Assembly (NCBI GenBank): GCA_025141835.1
Contig: CP081102.1
Coordinates: forward strand, 1,798,001 to 1,862,000
Length of the DNA: 64,000 nt
Direction: 5' to 3'
Source of the DNA: Rhodobacteraceae bacterium M385
GTDB taxonomy: Bacteria > Pseudomonadota > Alphaproteobacteria > Rhodobacterales > Rhodobacteraceae
The notes under the pieces were generated by a model. That model saw only the letters and a program-made list of their open reading frames with translations, was not told the origin of the DNA and made no database searches. Both the position numbers and the translations under genes were made by a program. Positions 50,311 to 59,666 of the stretch are shown one piece after another (position 1 is the first letter of the stretch; each line of letters opens with the position of its first letter).

Positions 50311-52611
50311 ATGACCGCCCCTGACACTGCCCGCGCCACCGGACAGCGCATCGCGCTTGTGCTTTCCCTGATCCTCGTGATCGTCGGAATGCTGAACACG
50401 ATGCCCGAGATTTCAGGCCTGCAAGACTTCGTTCGTACGGTAACGGGGCAGCGCTACCTGCGGATTTCCGGCTTCCCGCCTGAATATTTCTATCCGCCGG
50501 TGTTCGTTGTGATGATGATTATCGTCGCCTTGGATGCCAGCGTTTTCCGGGCGTGGCGCAAGGAGAAACCGCATTTCGCGTGGTTGGGGCTGCTTCTGGA
50601 CCTTGGGCTAGTCATCGCGGCGGTGCTTGCAGCCGTTGGGTTTCTTGTGGAAATCGACTCGATCTGCCTTTTCGACCAACTCAGCGGAGAGCGCGCGCGC
50701 CTGATCCAAGACGCCGCCGAACGCTCGGCCGGGGTGATCCCGGGGATGTCGTTCGAGGCGGAAGTTCCTGCGTGTCAGGCGCGATTTGGGGTCTGGATCA
50801 TTCCCCTGCTGTTCACGATTATCACGCTGTTTTTCCTTTATAACGTGCGTGTCTGGGGCTGGCCCTTGGTGGCAGTGGCCAGCGTCGTGGTCCTCTATAC
50901 CGTTGGCACGGCGCTGATCTGGGTTTTTGACCTGAGCGATAACAACTTTCTGCTGACCAAGTTGGGGGCCGACGGCGGTGACCCGCTGGCGGCCGCGATC
51001 CAGAAAGTTACCAACGTCTTCATCACGCCCGATGGCTTCATGGGCCGGTTCATGGATATTATCGTGAACCAAGTCTTCCCCTATATCGTGCTTGGCGCGC
51101 TGTTTGGGACATCAGCGGGGGGCACCTCGCTTATCAAACTGGCGGTGCGCTTGACGCGCAACCTTCGCGGCGGTCCGGCCCATGCGGCCATTGTCTCGTC
51201 GGCCATGTTTGGCACGATCACTGGGGGGCCTGTGACCAACGTGCTATCCACCGGGCGCCTGACAATCCCGATGATGCAGCGCAACGGGTTCTCTCCGCAG
51301 TTCGCCGGCGGGGTCGAGGCCGCCGCATCCTCTGGCGGGCAGATCATGCCGCCGGTGATGGGGGTCGCGGCCTTTGTCCTCGTGGCGCTGACATCGGTGC
51401 CCTACACCAGCGTCATCAAGGCGGCATTCCTGCCCGCGATGTTCTTCTTCTTCTCCATCTTCCTTGCGGTGATGTTCCAAGCCCGCCGCGACAAGATTGA
51501 GGCGATGCGCGAGATCCCTGAAGATCTGGTGATGGCGCGGCAGGATTGGCTGAACCTTATCATCATTGCGGTGCCGATCCTGACCATCTTGTTCCTGCTT
51601 CTGGGCAACAAGGACGAAGTGGGCGCGGGATGGCTATCGTTCATCTTGCCTGAGTTCATGTTGCAAACTCTTGTGAATGCGACGGGCGACGCCGTGTCGG
51701 CAGGCTGGTGGGCGGTGATCGTGTTGCTGCCCTTGCTGTTCCTAGATCCGGCGACGCGGGCGATGCCATCCAAGGTGTTGGTGTCCTTGGCCGAAGGGGG
51801 TGTGCTGATCTCCCGGCTGTTCCTGTTGCTTTTCGCGGTGTCGATTATCGCTGCGTTCCTCAACGAAAGCGGCTTGACCGGAGAGCTGACCCGCGCCGTC
51901 ACCTCGTGGTTGGAGAGGGCGCAAATGCTATCGATTTTCGGCTTCCAGATCCCCATCGTGGGCGGCGTCTACCTGATGTTGGCGCTGACCTGCGCGATGC
52001 TTTGCGCCATCATCTTGGGCATGGGAATGCCCACAGTGCCTGCCTATGTGAACGTGGCGCTTTTGCTGGGGCCGCTATTGGCGAACCTTGGGGTCAGCTT
52101 CTTCACAGCACACATGTTCGTGTTCTACTTCGCCGTCGCCTCGGCCATCACACCACCTGTGGCAATTGCCGCCTTCGCCGCCGCGTCCATCACAAGGACC
52201 GAGCCGATGCGTACTGGAATTGCTGCCGTGCGCGTGGGGATCGTCATGTTCACGATCCCCTTCGTCTTCGCGTGGTATCCTGAATTGCTGTTGATCGAAG
52301 AGGCCGTAACCATCACCGACGACAGCGGCAGCCGCGCCTTGATTGAGGGCTATAGCGGCCAGATCGAATTTGGCCCCTTGGCCGCCTTGGCAGCGCGGAT
52401 CGTCTTGGCCCTCTATCTGGTCGCCTCGGCGCTGTCGGGGTTCGACAAAGCGCGGTTGAGCCGGGGCGAGGTGGCCATACGCCTTCTTGTGGCGGTATTG
52501 GTCCTTTGGAAAACCGCGATGGTGATGTGGATCAGTTTGATCGCAGCCGTGGTGCTGATCGCGGGCCATGCCTTTTTGGCAAACCGCCCGCGCTCAGCCC
52601 CGCAGGTTTAA
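50311..52611 (+). CDS. TRAP transporter fused permease (4TM + 12TM)
   Basis: A 766-residue polytopic permease of the fused DctQ/DctM type used with TAXI proteins. The N-terminal part carries about four helices and an insertion, then the DctM half with GTSAGGTSLIKLAVRLTRNLRGGPAHAAI and CAIILGMGMPTVPAYVNVALLLGP. It ends by four bases inside the convergent membrane-protein gene. Secondary, probably sodium-driven importer for the cluster. Confidence 0.92.
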   Translation: MTAPDTARATGQRIALVLSLILVIVGMLNTMPEISGLQDFVRTVTGQRYLRISGFPPEYFYPPVFVVMMIIVALDASVFRAWRKEKPHFAWLGLLLDLGLVIAAVLAAVGFLVEIDSICLFDQLSGERARLIQDAAERSAGVIPGMSFEAEVPACQARFGVWIIPLLFTIITLFFLYNVRVWGWPLVAVASVVVLYTVGTALIWVFDLSDNNFLLTKLGADGGDPLAAAIQKVTNVFITPDGFMGRFMDIIVNQVFPYIVLGALFGTSAGGTSLIKLAVRLTRNLRGGPAHAAIVSSAMFGTITGGPVTNVLSTGRLTIPMMQRNGFSPQFAGGVEAAASSGGQIMPPVMGVAAFVLVALTSVPYTSVIKAAFLPAMFFFFSIFLAVMFQARRDKIEAMREIPEDLVMARQDWLNLIIIAVPILTILFLLLGNKDEVGAGWLSFILPEFMLQTLVNATGDAVSAGWWAVIVLLPLLFLDPATRAMPSKVLVSLAEGGVLISRLFLLLFAVSIIAAFLNESGLTGELTRAVTSWLERAQMLSIFGFQIPIVGGVYLMLALTCAMLCAIILGMGMPTVPAYVNVALLLGPLLANLGVSFFTAHMFVFYFAVASAITPPVAIAAFAAASITRTEPMRTGIAAVRVGIVMFTIPFVFAWYPELLLIEEAVTITDDSGSRALIEGYSGQIEFGPLAALAARIVLALYLVASALSGFDKARLSRGEVAIRLLVAVLVLWKTAMVMWISLIAAVVLIAGHAFLANRPRSAPQV

Positions 52612-53315
52612 GCCACGGTCGTCCTTGGTCCGCGGATGAGAAGCCACAGGGCAAAGCCGATCTCGGACAGGGTTACAATTCCCAGCAAGGCAAGCTTCAC
52701 CGCTTCTAACGTGGTGGCGTGGGGCAGGGCGAACATCTGCACGCTATCCACCAGATAACCCACGCCTCCCACCATCAACCCCAGCCCTAACAACCGGGGA
52801 AACAGGTCAGAGCGGATCACCAAACTGCCAAGCAGCAGCAGGTGCAGGCAGAAAAACAGCTGCCAGATCCAGACGCCCGCATCGTGGATATGGCGCATCA
52901 ACCCGGCCAACTCGATGCGCTGAAGCTCGGAAAAGCTGCCCAATGGCACCGTGCCATCGGCGAGCGCTATGGCGCCTGCATGAAAGAACAACATCGCCGC
53001 CATCACGGCGACCATCATCAACCGTGCGAAAGCCGCCGCCAGCGATAGGGTGGCGTTGACCGGTTTGAAGATGAAATACAGCATGACGCAGACCAGAACC
53101 TCGGCCGTCATCATCACGACATCACCGACCAGACCGGCATGGAAGAGCCCGCGTTGCACCGCGATATTTGCGAAAGTTCCCGCCGGATCGCCGGGCACGT
53201 TCAGGGTGCTCGGCACGAAAAGAATGGCAAAGCCCCCGGCAAAGGCGATGACGAGGTATAGCAGGCCGGTGACACGGGCATAGGCCCGAGAGGAGGGATC
53301 ATCGAAGACACGCAT
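52608..53315 (-). CDS. DUF4386-like membrane protein
   Basis: A 235-residue integral membrane protein with about six to seven helices and the DUF4386 sequence pattern (RVTGLLYLVIAFAGGFAI, then GLFHAGLVGDVVMMTAEV). The ATG at 53315 follows AAAGGAG; the longer frame upstream is rejected. Function unknown. Overlap of four bases with the TRAP permease stop. Confidence 0.75.
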   Translation of the reverse strand: MRVFDDPSSRAYARVTGLLYLVIAFAGGFAILFVPSTLNVPGDPAGTFANIAVQRGLFHAGLVGDVVMMTAEVLVCVMLYFIFKPVNATLSLAAAFARLMMVAVMAAMLFFHAGAIALADGTVPLGSFSELQRIELAGLMRHIHDAGVWIWQLFFCLHLLLLGSLVIRSDLFPRLLGLGLMVGGVGYLVDSVQMFALPHATTLEAVKLALLGIVTLSEIGFALWLLIRGPRTTVA

Positions 53316-53534
53316 GGGAGGGCTCCTTTTGCGGTGGGTGTGACATCTCCCTTTGTCATACGCCGATCCGAGCTCTATGGAATTGAATGGATTTGCGGAT
53401 TTCATATGCAAATATGCATGGAAAGCCGTCGGGCCGGGTTTTGAACCCTGTTACGAATACCCCTGCCTATTGTTGTTGGCCCGGTTTTGCCCTAACTAGA
53501 AGACCGCCCAACCGCTTGCCCGTGGATTGATTAA

Positions 53535-54542
53535 GTGACTGACAATAAACGAATTAACCTAGATCGCAGCGCGCGTTTGTCCGTCGCCCCGATGATGGAT
53601 TGGACCGATCGCCACTGTCGCTTCTTCCATCGGCTGATGTCGCAGCAGGCGTTGCTCTATACCGAAATGGTGACAGCCCCCGCGGTCATTAACGGGGATC
53701 GGGCGCGGTTGTTGGACTTCAACGGGGCCGAGCACCCCGTCGCGCTGCAACTGGGCGGCTCGATCCCGTCAGAGCTGGCGCAGGCTACGCGGATCGCCAA
53801 TGACTGGGGCTATGATGAGGTGAACCTGAACGTCGGCTGCCCCTCGGACCGGGTCCAATCGGGCTGTTTCGGGGCGGTCTTGATGAAGCAACCGGACTTG
53901 GTCGCCGAATGTGTCGCCGCGATGCAGGACGCCAGCGAAGTTGAGGTCACCGTGAAGTGCCGCATCGGCGTGGATGAGCAAGACCCGGCAAAGGCCTTGC
54001 CGCACTTCCTCGACGCCATAGTCGGGGCAGGGGTGCGGCGCGTCACGATCCACGCGCGCATGGCGTGGTTGCAGGGGTTGAGCCCGAAACAGAACCGGGA
54101 CGTGCCACCGTTGGACTACGATCTGGTCCACGCCATGAAACGTGCCTATCCGCAGCTGCATATTTCGATCAACGGTGGCATCGCCACGCTCGCTGAGGCG
54201 CGCAAGCATCTGGACGCGGGCCTGGACGGCGTGATGATCGGCCGGGCCGCTTATCACACCCCGGCCGAGGTTCTTTTGCAGGCCGATCAGCTGATATACG
54301 GCGCGGATCACCCGCCGCGCAGTGCCGTAGATGTGGCCCACCGAATGCTCCCCTATATCGAGGCGCATCTGTCGGGCGGCGGCCGTTTGAACCAAATCAC
54401 CCGCCATATCCTTGGCCTTTTTGCAGGCCGCCCCGGCGCCCGTGGGTGGAAACGGGTTCTGTCCGAGGGCGCGCATCTGGAAGGCGCAGGGCCCGAGTTG
54501 ATCGAACGCGCCCTGGAAGAAGTCACCACCCGCGCAGCTTAA
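53535..54542 (+). CDS. dusA: tRNA-dihydrouridine synthase A
   Basis: A 335-residue FMN enzyme that reduces uridine to dihydrouridine in tRNA D-loops. Key motifs: SVAPMMDWTDRHCRFFHRLM, LNVGCPSDRVQSGCFGAVLM (catalytic Cys), VKCRIG and ARMAWLQGLSPKQN, all DusA-specific. GTG start at 53535. Housekeeping; directly precedes a tRNA gene. Confidence 0.93.
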   Translation: MTDNKRINLDRSARLSVAPMMDWTDRHCRFFHRLMSQQALLYTEMVTAPAVINGDRARLLDFNGAEHPVALQLGGSIPSELAQATRIANDWGYDEVNLNVGCPSDRVQSGCFGAVLMKQPDLVAECVAAMQDASEVEVTVKCRIGVDEQDPAKALPHFLDAIVGAGVRRVTIHARMAWLQGLSPKQNRDVPPLDYDLVHAMKRAYPQLHISINGGIATLAEARKHLDAGLDGVMIGRAAYHTPAEVLLQADQLIYGADHPPRSAVDVAHRMLPYIEAHLSGGGRLNQITRHILGLFAGRPGARGWKRVLSEGAHLEGAGPELIERALEEVTTRAA

Positions 54543-54593
54543 GCGGATTTGAGATTGCGGGGGCGCAAAGGGGCAGATATACCGCGCCTCAGC

Positions 54594-54670
<77 letters not shown>

Positions 54671-54814
54671 TTTTTACCTGCTCCATCTATGGAAGCCTTT
54701 GGCAAACGGCGCTTTTCAGGCACTACGGAACGGGCCGTGGCACCCCACCGCTCTTGCGCCGTGACCTGCTATCCTGTTCCCTCAACGGGACAGTTTTGCA
54801 CAGAAGGGCTGCCC

Positions 54815-55801
54815 ATGCACATCTCCATCGCTGATATCCGCGCCACGGCTGAAGCGGCGTTGCTGGCCCATGGGGCGGGCGCTTTTCAGGCTGCCGAAGT
54901 GGCCAAAGCCGTTGCTCGGGCCGAGGAGACGGGAAACATTATCTGCGGGCTCTATTACCTTGAAAGCTATTGCACGCAGCTTGCTTCGGGGCGAGTGAAC
55001 GGCACAGTGGAGCCGGATGTTTCGCAACCCAAAAAAGGCGTTACCCGAGTTGACGCGCGGTTCGGCTTTGCACAACCGGCGTTCACGCGCGCGCTTCCTC
55101 AGGCGGTGGCCGCGGCGCAGGAGGTGGGCGTTGCGACCTTGACGGTCGCCCACGCCCATACCTGCACGTCCCTTGGCTACTTCACCGAACAGATCGCGGC
55201 GCACGGGCTGATCGCCATCGGGTTTACCAATGCCTCTGCCATTGTGGCGGCGCCGGGGGGCAAGACGCCGGTCCTTGGGACCAACCCCATCGCCATGACG
55301 GTGCCGGGCCCCGATGCGCCGCTGATGCACGCGGATTTCTCTACCTCGGCGGTGGCCTTGGGCAAGATCACCATGGCCAAAGCGGCGGGCGAGGCGATCC
55401 CGCTTGGATGGGCTGTAGATGCTGAGGGACAGCCGACCACGGACCCGGAAGCGGCAATAAAGGGCGCCTTGGTCAGCGCGGCGGGGCCGAAAGGGTGGGC
55501 GTTTGGCCTGTTGGTAGAGGTGATGGCAGCCGGGCTGACGGGGTCGGTTAACTCATTAGATGTCAAAGGCTTGAAGGTGGCAGATGGCAAGCCCCACGAT
55601 CTGGGCCAGGTTTATCTGCTGATTGATCCGCAGGGGCATGCCGGGGCGGATGTCATGGCCGAGCGCCTCGCGCGGGTGGCCGATGTGGTGGCAAGCGACG
55701 GCGGCACCGGGCGTATACCCGGTGCGTCGCGCAAGCATTTGGACCCGGTTGATGTGCCCGATGCCCTGTGGACTTTGGTTTGTGGGCTGGCGAAGGGTTA
55801 A
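54815..55801 (+). CDS. Ldh/malate dehydrogenase-like (Ldh_2) oxidoreductase
   Basis: A 328-residue protein of the non-Rossmann MDH/LDH (Ldh_2) family. Features: HTCTSLGYFTEQIAAHG with the conserved His, GTNPIAMTVPG and the C-terminal GTGRIPGASR. The ATG at 54815 is preferred to the longer frame that begins just after the tRNA. Substrate a 2-hydroxyacid; specific reaction not set. Confidence 0.85.
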   Translation: MHISIADIRATAEAALLAHGAGAFQAAEVAKAVARAEETGNIICGLYYLESYCTQLASGRVNGTVEPDVSQPKKGVTRVDARFGFAQPAFTRALPQAVAAAQEVGVATLTVAHAHTCTSLGYFTEQIAAHGLIAIGFTNASAIVAAPGGKTPVLGTNPIAMTVPGPDAPLMHADFSTSAVALGKITMAKAAGEAIPLGWAVDAEGQPTTDPEAAIKGALVSAAGPKGWAFGLLVEVMAAGLTGSVNSLDVKGLKVADGKPHDLGQVYLLIDPQGHAGADVMAERLARVADVVASDGGTGRIPGASRKHLDPVDVPDALWTLVCGLAKG

Positions 55802-55899
55802 CCCTCTTCCGGGCCTGCTTCCTCGCGCCGTGCGGCAGCCTTTCCTGCGAAATAGGCCGCGCCCATCAGGATCGCCCTTGCTAATAGTCTGATAGCCAT
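55798..55899 (-). CDS. Possible small hydrophobic protein downstream of msrA
   Basis: A 33-residue ORF (MAIRLLARAILMGAAYFAG...) with one hydrophobic segment and a charged, Glu/Arg-rich tail. It has a GGAG-like site 6-10 bases before the ATG and lies four bases after the msrA stop. Could be a membrane microprotein or simply a chance ORF; support is weak. Confidence 0.35.
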   Translation of the reverse strand: MAIRLLARAILMGAAYFAGKAAARREEAGPEEG

Positions 55900-55903
55900 G
55901 GCG

Positions 55904-56413
55904 TTACTCCGCTGCGGTGGATCGTTTGGGAAGCACCCAATCGGGGCGCACGAAATGGCAGGTGTAGCCGTTGGGAATACGCTCCAGATAATCCTGATGC
56001 TCTGGCTCGGCTTCCCAGAACGGGCCAACGGGTTCCACCTCGGTCACGACCTTTCCGGGCCAAAGTCCCGACGCGTTCACATCGGCGATCGTGTCTTCGG
56101 CCACGGATTTCTGAGTGTCATCCACGTAGTAGATGGCGCTACGGTAGCTCATGCCGCGATCGTTGCCTTGGCGGTTCTCCGTGGTGGGATCGTGGATCTG
56201 GAAGAAAAACTCCAGCAATTGGCGATAGCTGATCTTTGCCGGATCATAGAGGATCTCGATCCCTTCGGCGTGGGTTCCGTGGTTGCGATAGGTGGCGTTT
56301 TCGACGTCTCCGCCGGTGTAGCCAACGCGCGTCTCTTCGACGCCCGGCATCTTGCGGATCAAATCCTGCATGCCCCAGAAACAACCGCCTGCTAAAACTG
56401 CGCGTTCGGTCAT
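55904..56413 (-). CDS. msrA: Peptide methionine-(S)-sulfoxide reductase
   Basis: A 169-residue MsrA with the catalytic GGCFWGMQDL motif (Cys11), RVGYTGGDVENATYRNHGTH and the substrate-pocket residues typical of the family. It reduces methionine-S-sulfoxide. Its start overlaps the msrB stop (ATGA), so both are made together. Confidence 0.95.
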   Translation of the reverse strand: MTERAVLAGGCFWGMQDLIRKMPGVEETRVGYTGGDVENATYRNHGTHAEGIEILYDPAKISYRQLLEFFFQIHDPTTENRQGNDRGMSYRSAIYYVDDTQKSVAEDTIADVNASGLWPGKVVTEVEPVGPFWEAEPEHQDYLERIPNGYTCHFVRPDWVLPKRSTAAE

Positions 56414-56859
56414 GCTACGTCCTCCACTTGGTTAATGTATGCGCCATAACCTTCCGCTTCCATGTCGTCACGGTGCACGAAACGCAAGGAGGCGGAGTTG
56501 ATGCAGTATCGCAAACCGCCGCGATCTGGGGGGCCATCGGGGAACACGTGACCCAAATGGCTGTCGCCGTGGCTAGAGCGGACTTCGGTGCGGACCATGC
56601 CAAGGGACATATCGCGCAGTTCGTTCACGTGAGCGGGTTCAATCGGCTTGGTGAAGCTCGGCCAGCCACAGCCGGATTCGTATTTGTCGGAAGAGGCGAA
56701 CAGCGGCTCGCCCGATACGATATCAACGTAAATGCCCGGCTCCTTGTTATAGAGCAACTCTCCGGTTCCGGGGCGCTCTGTCGCGTCCTGTTGAGTGACG
56801 CGGAATTGTTCGGGCGTCAGAGTGGCGATCACATCGGGGTTCTTGGTGTAGGTGGTCAT
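56410..56859 (-). CDS. msrB: Peptide methionine-(R)-sulfoxide reductase
   Basis: A 149-residue MsrB with ESGCGWPSF, GHVFPDGPPDRGGLRYCINS (catalytic Cys) and ASLRFV. The zinc-binding CxxC pairs are absent, so this is the zinc-free form. The ATG at 56859 follows GCGGAGG; the longer frame is not needed. First gene of the msrBA pair. Confidence 0.95.
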   Translation of the reverse strand: MTTYTKNPDVIATLTPEQFRVTQQDATERPGTGELLYNKEPGIYVDIVSGEPLFASSDKYESGCGWPSFTKPIEPAHVNELRDMSLGMVRTEVRSSHGDSHLGHVFPDGPPDRGGLRYCINSASLRFVHRDDMEAEGYGAYINQVEDVA

Positions 56860-56951
56860 GGGGCCTCCGCTTGTTGTCAGGCAGAATATGGGGGCGGCGG
56901 GGCGATTGTCCAACGGGGTTTGCGGTCACGATAACGCGTCTGGCATGGGCA

Positions 56952-56986
56952 ACAAAAAACGCCCCATGCGCAGCGGCTGGGGCGTT
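56952..56986 (-). terminator. Terminator of the DUF882 gene
   Basis: On the minus strand, stem AACGCCCCA/TGGGGCGTT (56958-56966 and 56978-56986) is followed by TTTTTTG. It ends the transcript from 57630-57073 and separates it from msrBA. Confidence 0.85.
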
Positions 56987-57072
56987 AATGAATTTTTTGG
57001 ACGGGGCAGGGAACTTTTGCCGACGTCGGGTGTTAGTCAGGCATGAAGCGTCGCACCAGCCCGAACCCGATC

Positions 57073-57630
57073 TTAGCCGCCCCAGCTGCGGACGGGGCCA
57101 CAGTCCATGTGCACGAAGTTGGAGCTGGAGTAGCGCCCAACACCGCCTGCATTGCAGGCGCGCGCCGCGTTGAAGATTTGGTTAACGGAGCGCGATTGCA
57201 GTTGCAAATCAGCGGCTTCGCCCACCATGTGGCGCGAGTTTCGCGCAACACCGGAAGACCGGCGGCGCAGCATCGCGTTCGTTTCGGGGGAGCGGTAACC
57301 AGACAGAAGCGTGTAAGGCTCGGACGTTTCCATCAGGTTGTGCGCAGCGGCCATAATGTCGACCGTGCCAATGTTGATGTCGATCACACCATCGGTGCGC
57401 CAGTCGCGCATGAAGTAGTTAACCTCTTCCAGAGCCGGGGCGATATATTCACCCTCGATCCAGTAGATCATGTTCAGGCTTTCACCCGCGCGGCCGTTAT
57501 ACATGTTGAGGCGGCGAATATCGCCAGCGCCCCGCAGAAGGCCGGTCGCATTCGCCATCACCGGCGCTGCGGCAACAGTAGTGGCCGCGAACGCGCGCAT
57601 CAGCGAGCGTCGAGAAAATTGTGTCGTCAT
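57073..57630 (-). CDS. DUF882 (peptidase M15-like) exported protein
   Basis: A 185-residue protein with a Tat-type signal (SRRSLMRAFAATTVAAAPV), then the DUF882/YcbK domain: SGYRSPETNAMLRRRS, SRHMVGEAADL and NFVHMDCG give the zinc-peptidase-like motif. Acts in the periplasm on murein or as a lipoprotein-like factor. Divergent from the L,D-transpeptidase gene, so both may serve the cell wall. Confidence 0.87.
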   Translation of the reverse strand: MTTQFSRRSLMRAFAATTVAAAPVMANATGLLRGAGDIRRLNMYNGRAGESLNMIYWIEGEYIAPALEEVNYFMRDWRTDGVIDINIGTVDIMAAAHNLMETSEPYTLLSGYRSPETNAMLRRRSSGVARNSRHMVGEAADLQLQSRSVNQIFNAARACNAGGVGRYSSSNFVHMDCGPVRSWGG

Positions 57631-57816
57631 GGGATATTGCCCCTTTTTACTGCCCGTTCCGTGTCAGCACAGTCAGGCCGTTTGTCCAAAACGACCCTCA
57701 CCAGAATTGTGCACTGTCCCCACAGGCTTAGTGTGGACTGAATGACACAATCGAAACTTTTTCGGAAGTCTTATTGCGCTCCCGAATACGCATACCCCCG
57801 AATCTAGGCAATTTTC

Positions 57817-57843
57817 TGCCGGTTTAGCGGAATCACACCGGCA
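57817..57843. repeat. Small inverted repeat in the DUF882/ldt divergent gap
   Basis: TGCCGGT and ACCGGCA arms (57817-57823, 57837-57843) with a 13-base loop. The 411-bp gap 57631-58041 holds no supported gene; it should contain the two divergent promoters, but none stands out clearly. Confidence 0.3.
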
Positions 57844-58041
57844 AAGATGGGCCAGAAGCACGATCACGCCCGGGTGCAGTTCGGGGGCCAATCACTGTCA
57901 CAAGGGTGGGTTTCCACCGTTGCAGGATTGAAACTACCGGTAAAATCTTACAAAAACGTGAATAGACACTGACGCGTCATCACGCGAGGGTGATTTCCAT
58001 TGAATGACTGCTCAAAGTTTACCGCTGCGGGGATATGTAAG

Positions 58042-59637
58042 ATGTTGAAATTCGCAAAGCTTTCGCTTTTGTCGTTGGCCTTGGCCGGGACGCCGATGGT
58101 GTCGGTCATGTTGACCCCAAGCCAAGCCGAAGCGCAGGCGTTCTCAGCTTTGCGCCAAGCCATCGCCGAGGCATCTTCCACGGAAGAGCAGCTTGCCGCT
58201 TTCTACCGCGAGCGTGACTTCCAGCCGATTTGGACGACCGCGGACGCCGCCGACCGCCGCAACGCGCTGTTTAGCGCGCTGGCAGACGCCCATAACCACG
58301 GTTTGCCGACGCAGCGCTACGACACGACTGATCTGGTGGCCGCATTTGAAAGCGCGACGAATCCCTACGAGATGGGCCGCGCCGACGTTCAGGCCTCGCT
58401 TTTGTTCTTGCAGTATGCCCGCGACATTCATTCGGGCTTCCTGGAGCCGGGCGACATCGTGGGGGACATCGTTCACACCTTGCCGCGCCGTGATCCGCTA
58501 GAGCTTTTCACCGAGTTCGCCGCGTCAAACCCCTATGAATACATCGCGTCGCTACCGCCTCAGCACCCGGAATACACGCGGTTGCAGCGTGCAAAGCTTC
58601 GCCTGGAAGGCCTGATCGACGAGGGCGGCTATGGTCCCACGGTCCAAGCGGGCTCCCTCGCGCCGGGGGCAACTGGCAGCTCGGTTGTGCAATTGCGCAA
58701 CCGTCTGATGGCGATGGGCTACCTGGACCGCTCGGCCACGGCGACATACGACGTGCGCCTGCAACAGGCCGTGTTGGAGTTTCAGGTTGATAACGGGATT
58801 ACCGCCGACGGGATCGCCGGGAGCGACACGATCCGCGCCGTAAACCGGTCCGCGACTGAGCATCTGTCCGAGGTTATCCTTGCGATGGAACGTCAGCGGT
58901 GGCTGAATTTCGAACGCGGCCCGCGCCACGTCTTCGTCAACCTGCCGGATTTCCACACCCGCGTGATTGATGATGGGGAAGTGACCTTTATCACCCGCTC
59001 TGTCATCGGCTCGCGCGATAGCGACCGTCGTACGCCCGAGTTCTCGGACACGATGGAGCATCTGGTGATTAACCCCAGCTGGTACGTGCCACGGTCAATT
59101 GCGCGGGGGTACATCCCTTCGATCATCGCGGGGGGGGCGAACCATCTGGAGCTGATGTCCAACGGCCGCCCGGTAAGCCGTGCCAACGTGGATTGGAGCC
59201 GGGTTTCGGCGGGGAACTTCCCCTTCGACCTGCGCCAGCCCCCCGGTCCGCGCAATGCCCTTGGCTTGGTGAAGTTCATGTTCCCGAACCAGTGGAACAT
59301 CTATCTGCACGACAGCCCCGATCAGCACCTGATGACCCACGAGGTTCGGGCCTATTCCGCGGGCTGTGTCCGTTTGGATGACCCCTATGAGCTGGCCTAC
59401 CATCTTCTTGCTGCGCAGGAAGAAGACAGCCGTACCTTCTTCGACACGATCCTGCATTCGGGCCGCGAGACTCAGGTGAACCTTGAAACACCAATTCCGG
59501 TTCACATCGTTTACTGGACCTCTTGGGTTGATACCGAGGGCCGCCTGAACTTCCGCAACGACATCTACGGGCGGAACGCGCAATTGCGTCAGGCGATCCA
59601 GAACCTTGGGGTGGAGATCAGAGGCGTGAACAGCTAA
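58042..59637 (+). CDS. L,D-transpeptidase (YcbB/LdtD-like)
   Basis: A 531-residue cell-wall enzyme that makes 3-3 peptidoglycan cross-links. Signal peptide MLKFAKLSLLSLALAGTPM with cleavage near AEAQA, a peptidoglycan-binding domain (LRNRLMAMGYL... around residues 210-265) and the YkuD domain with catalytic HEVRAYSAGCVRLDDP. The ATG at 58042 is used rather than the TTG at 58000 because it gives the correct signal peptide. Downstream hairpin 59643-59661 overlaps the lpxD ribosome site. Confidence 0.92.
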   Translation: MLKFAKLSLLSLALAGTPMVSVMLTPSQAEAQAFSALRQAIAEASSTEEQLAAFYRERDFQPIWTTADAADRRNALFSALADAHNHGLPTQRYDTTDLVAAFESATNPYEMGRADVQASLLFLQYARDIHSGFLEPGDIVGDIVHTLPRRDPLELFTEFAASNPYEYIASLPPQHPEYTRLQRAKLRLEGLIDEGGYGPTVQAGSLAPGATGSSVVQLRNRLMAMGYLDRSATATYDVRLQQAVLEFQVDNGITADGIAGSDTIRAVNRSATEHLSEVILAMERQRWLNFERGPRHVFVNLPDFHTRVIDDGEVTFITRSVIGSRDSDRRTPEFSDTMEHLVINPSWYVPRSIARGYIPSIIAGGANHLELMSNGRPVSRANVDWSRVSAGNFPFDLRQPPGPRNALGLVKFMFPNQWNIYLHDSPDQHLMTHEVRAYSAGCVRLDDPYELAYHLLAAQEEDSRTFFDTILHSGRETQVNLETPIPVHIVYWTSWVDTEGRLNFRNDIYGRNAQLRQAIQNLGVEIRGVNS

Positions 59638-59642
59638 TCCTG

Positions 59643-59661
59643 TCCCCGAAAGCTTCGGGGA
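59643..59661. repeat. Hairpin before lpxD
   Basis: TCCCCGAAAGCTTCGGGGA is a near-palindrome between the ldt stop and the lpxD ATG at 59667. Its GGGGA arm is the only likely Shine-Dalgarno for lpxD, so folding could limit lpxD translation. Confidence 0.4.
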
Positions 59662-59666
59662 ATGAC

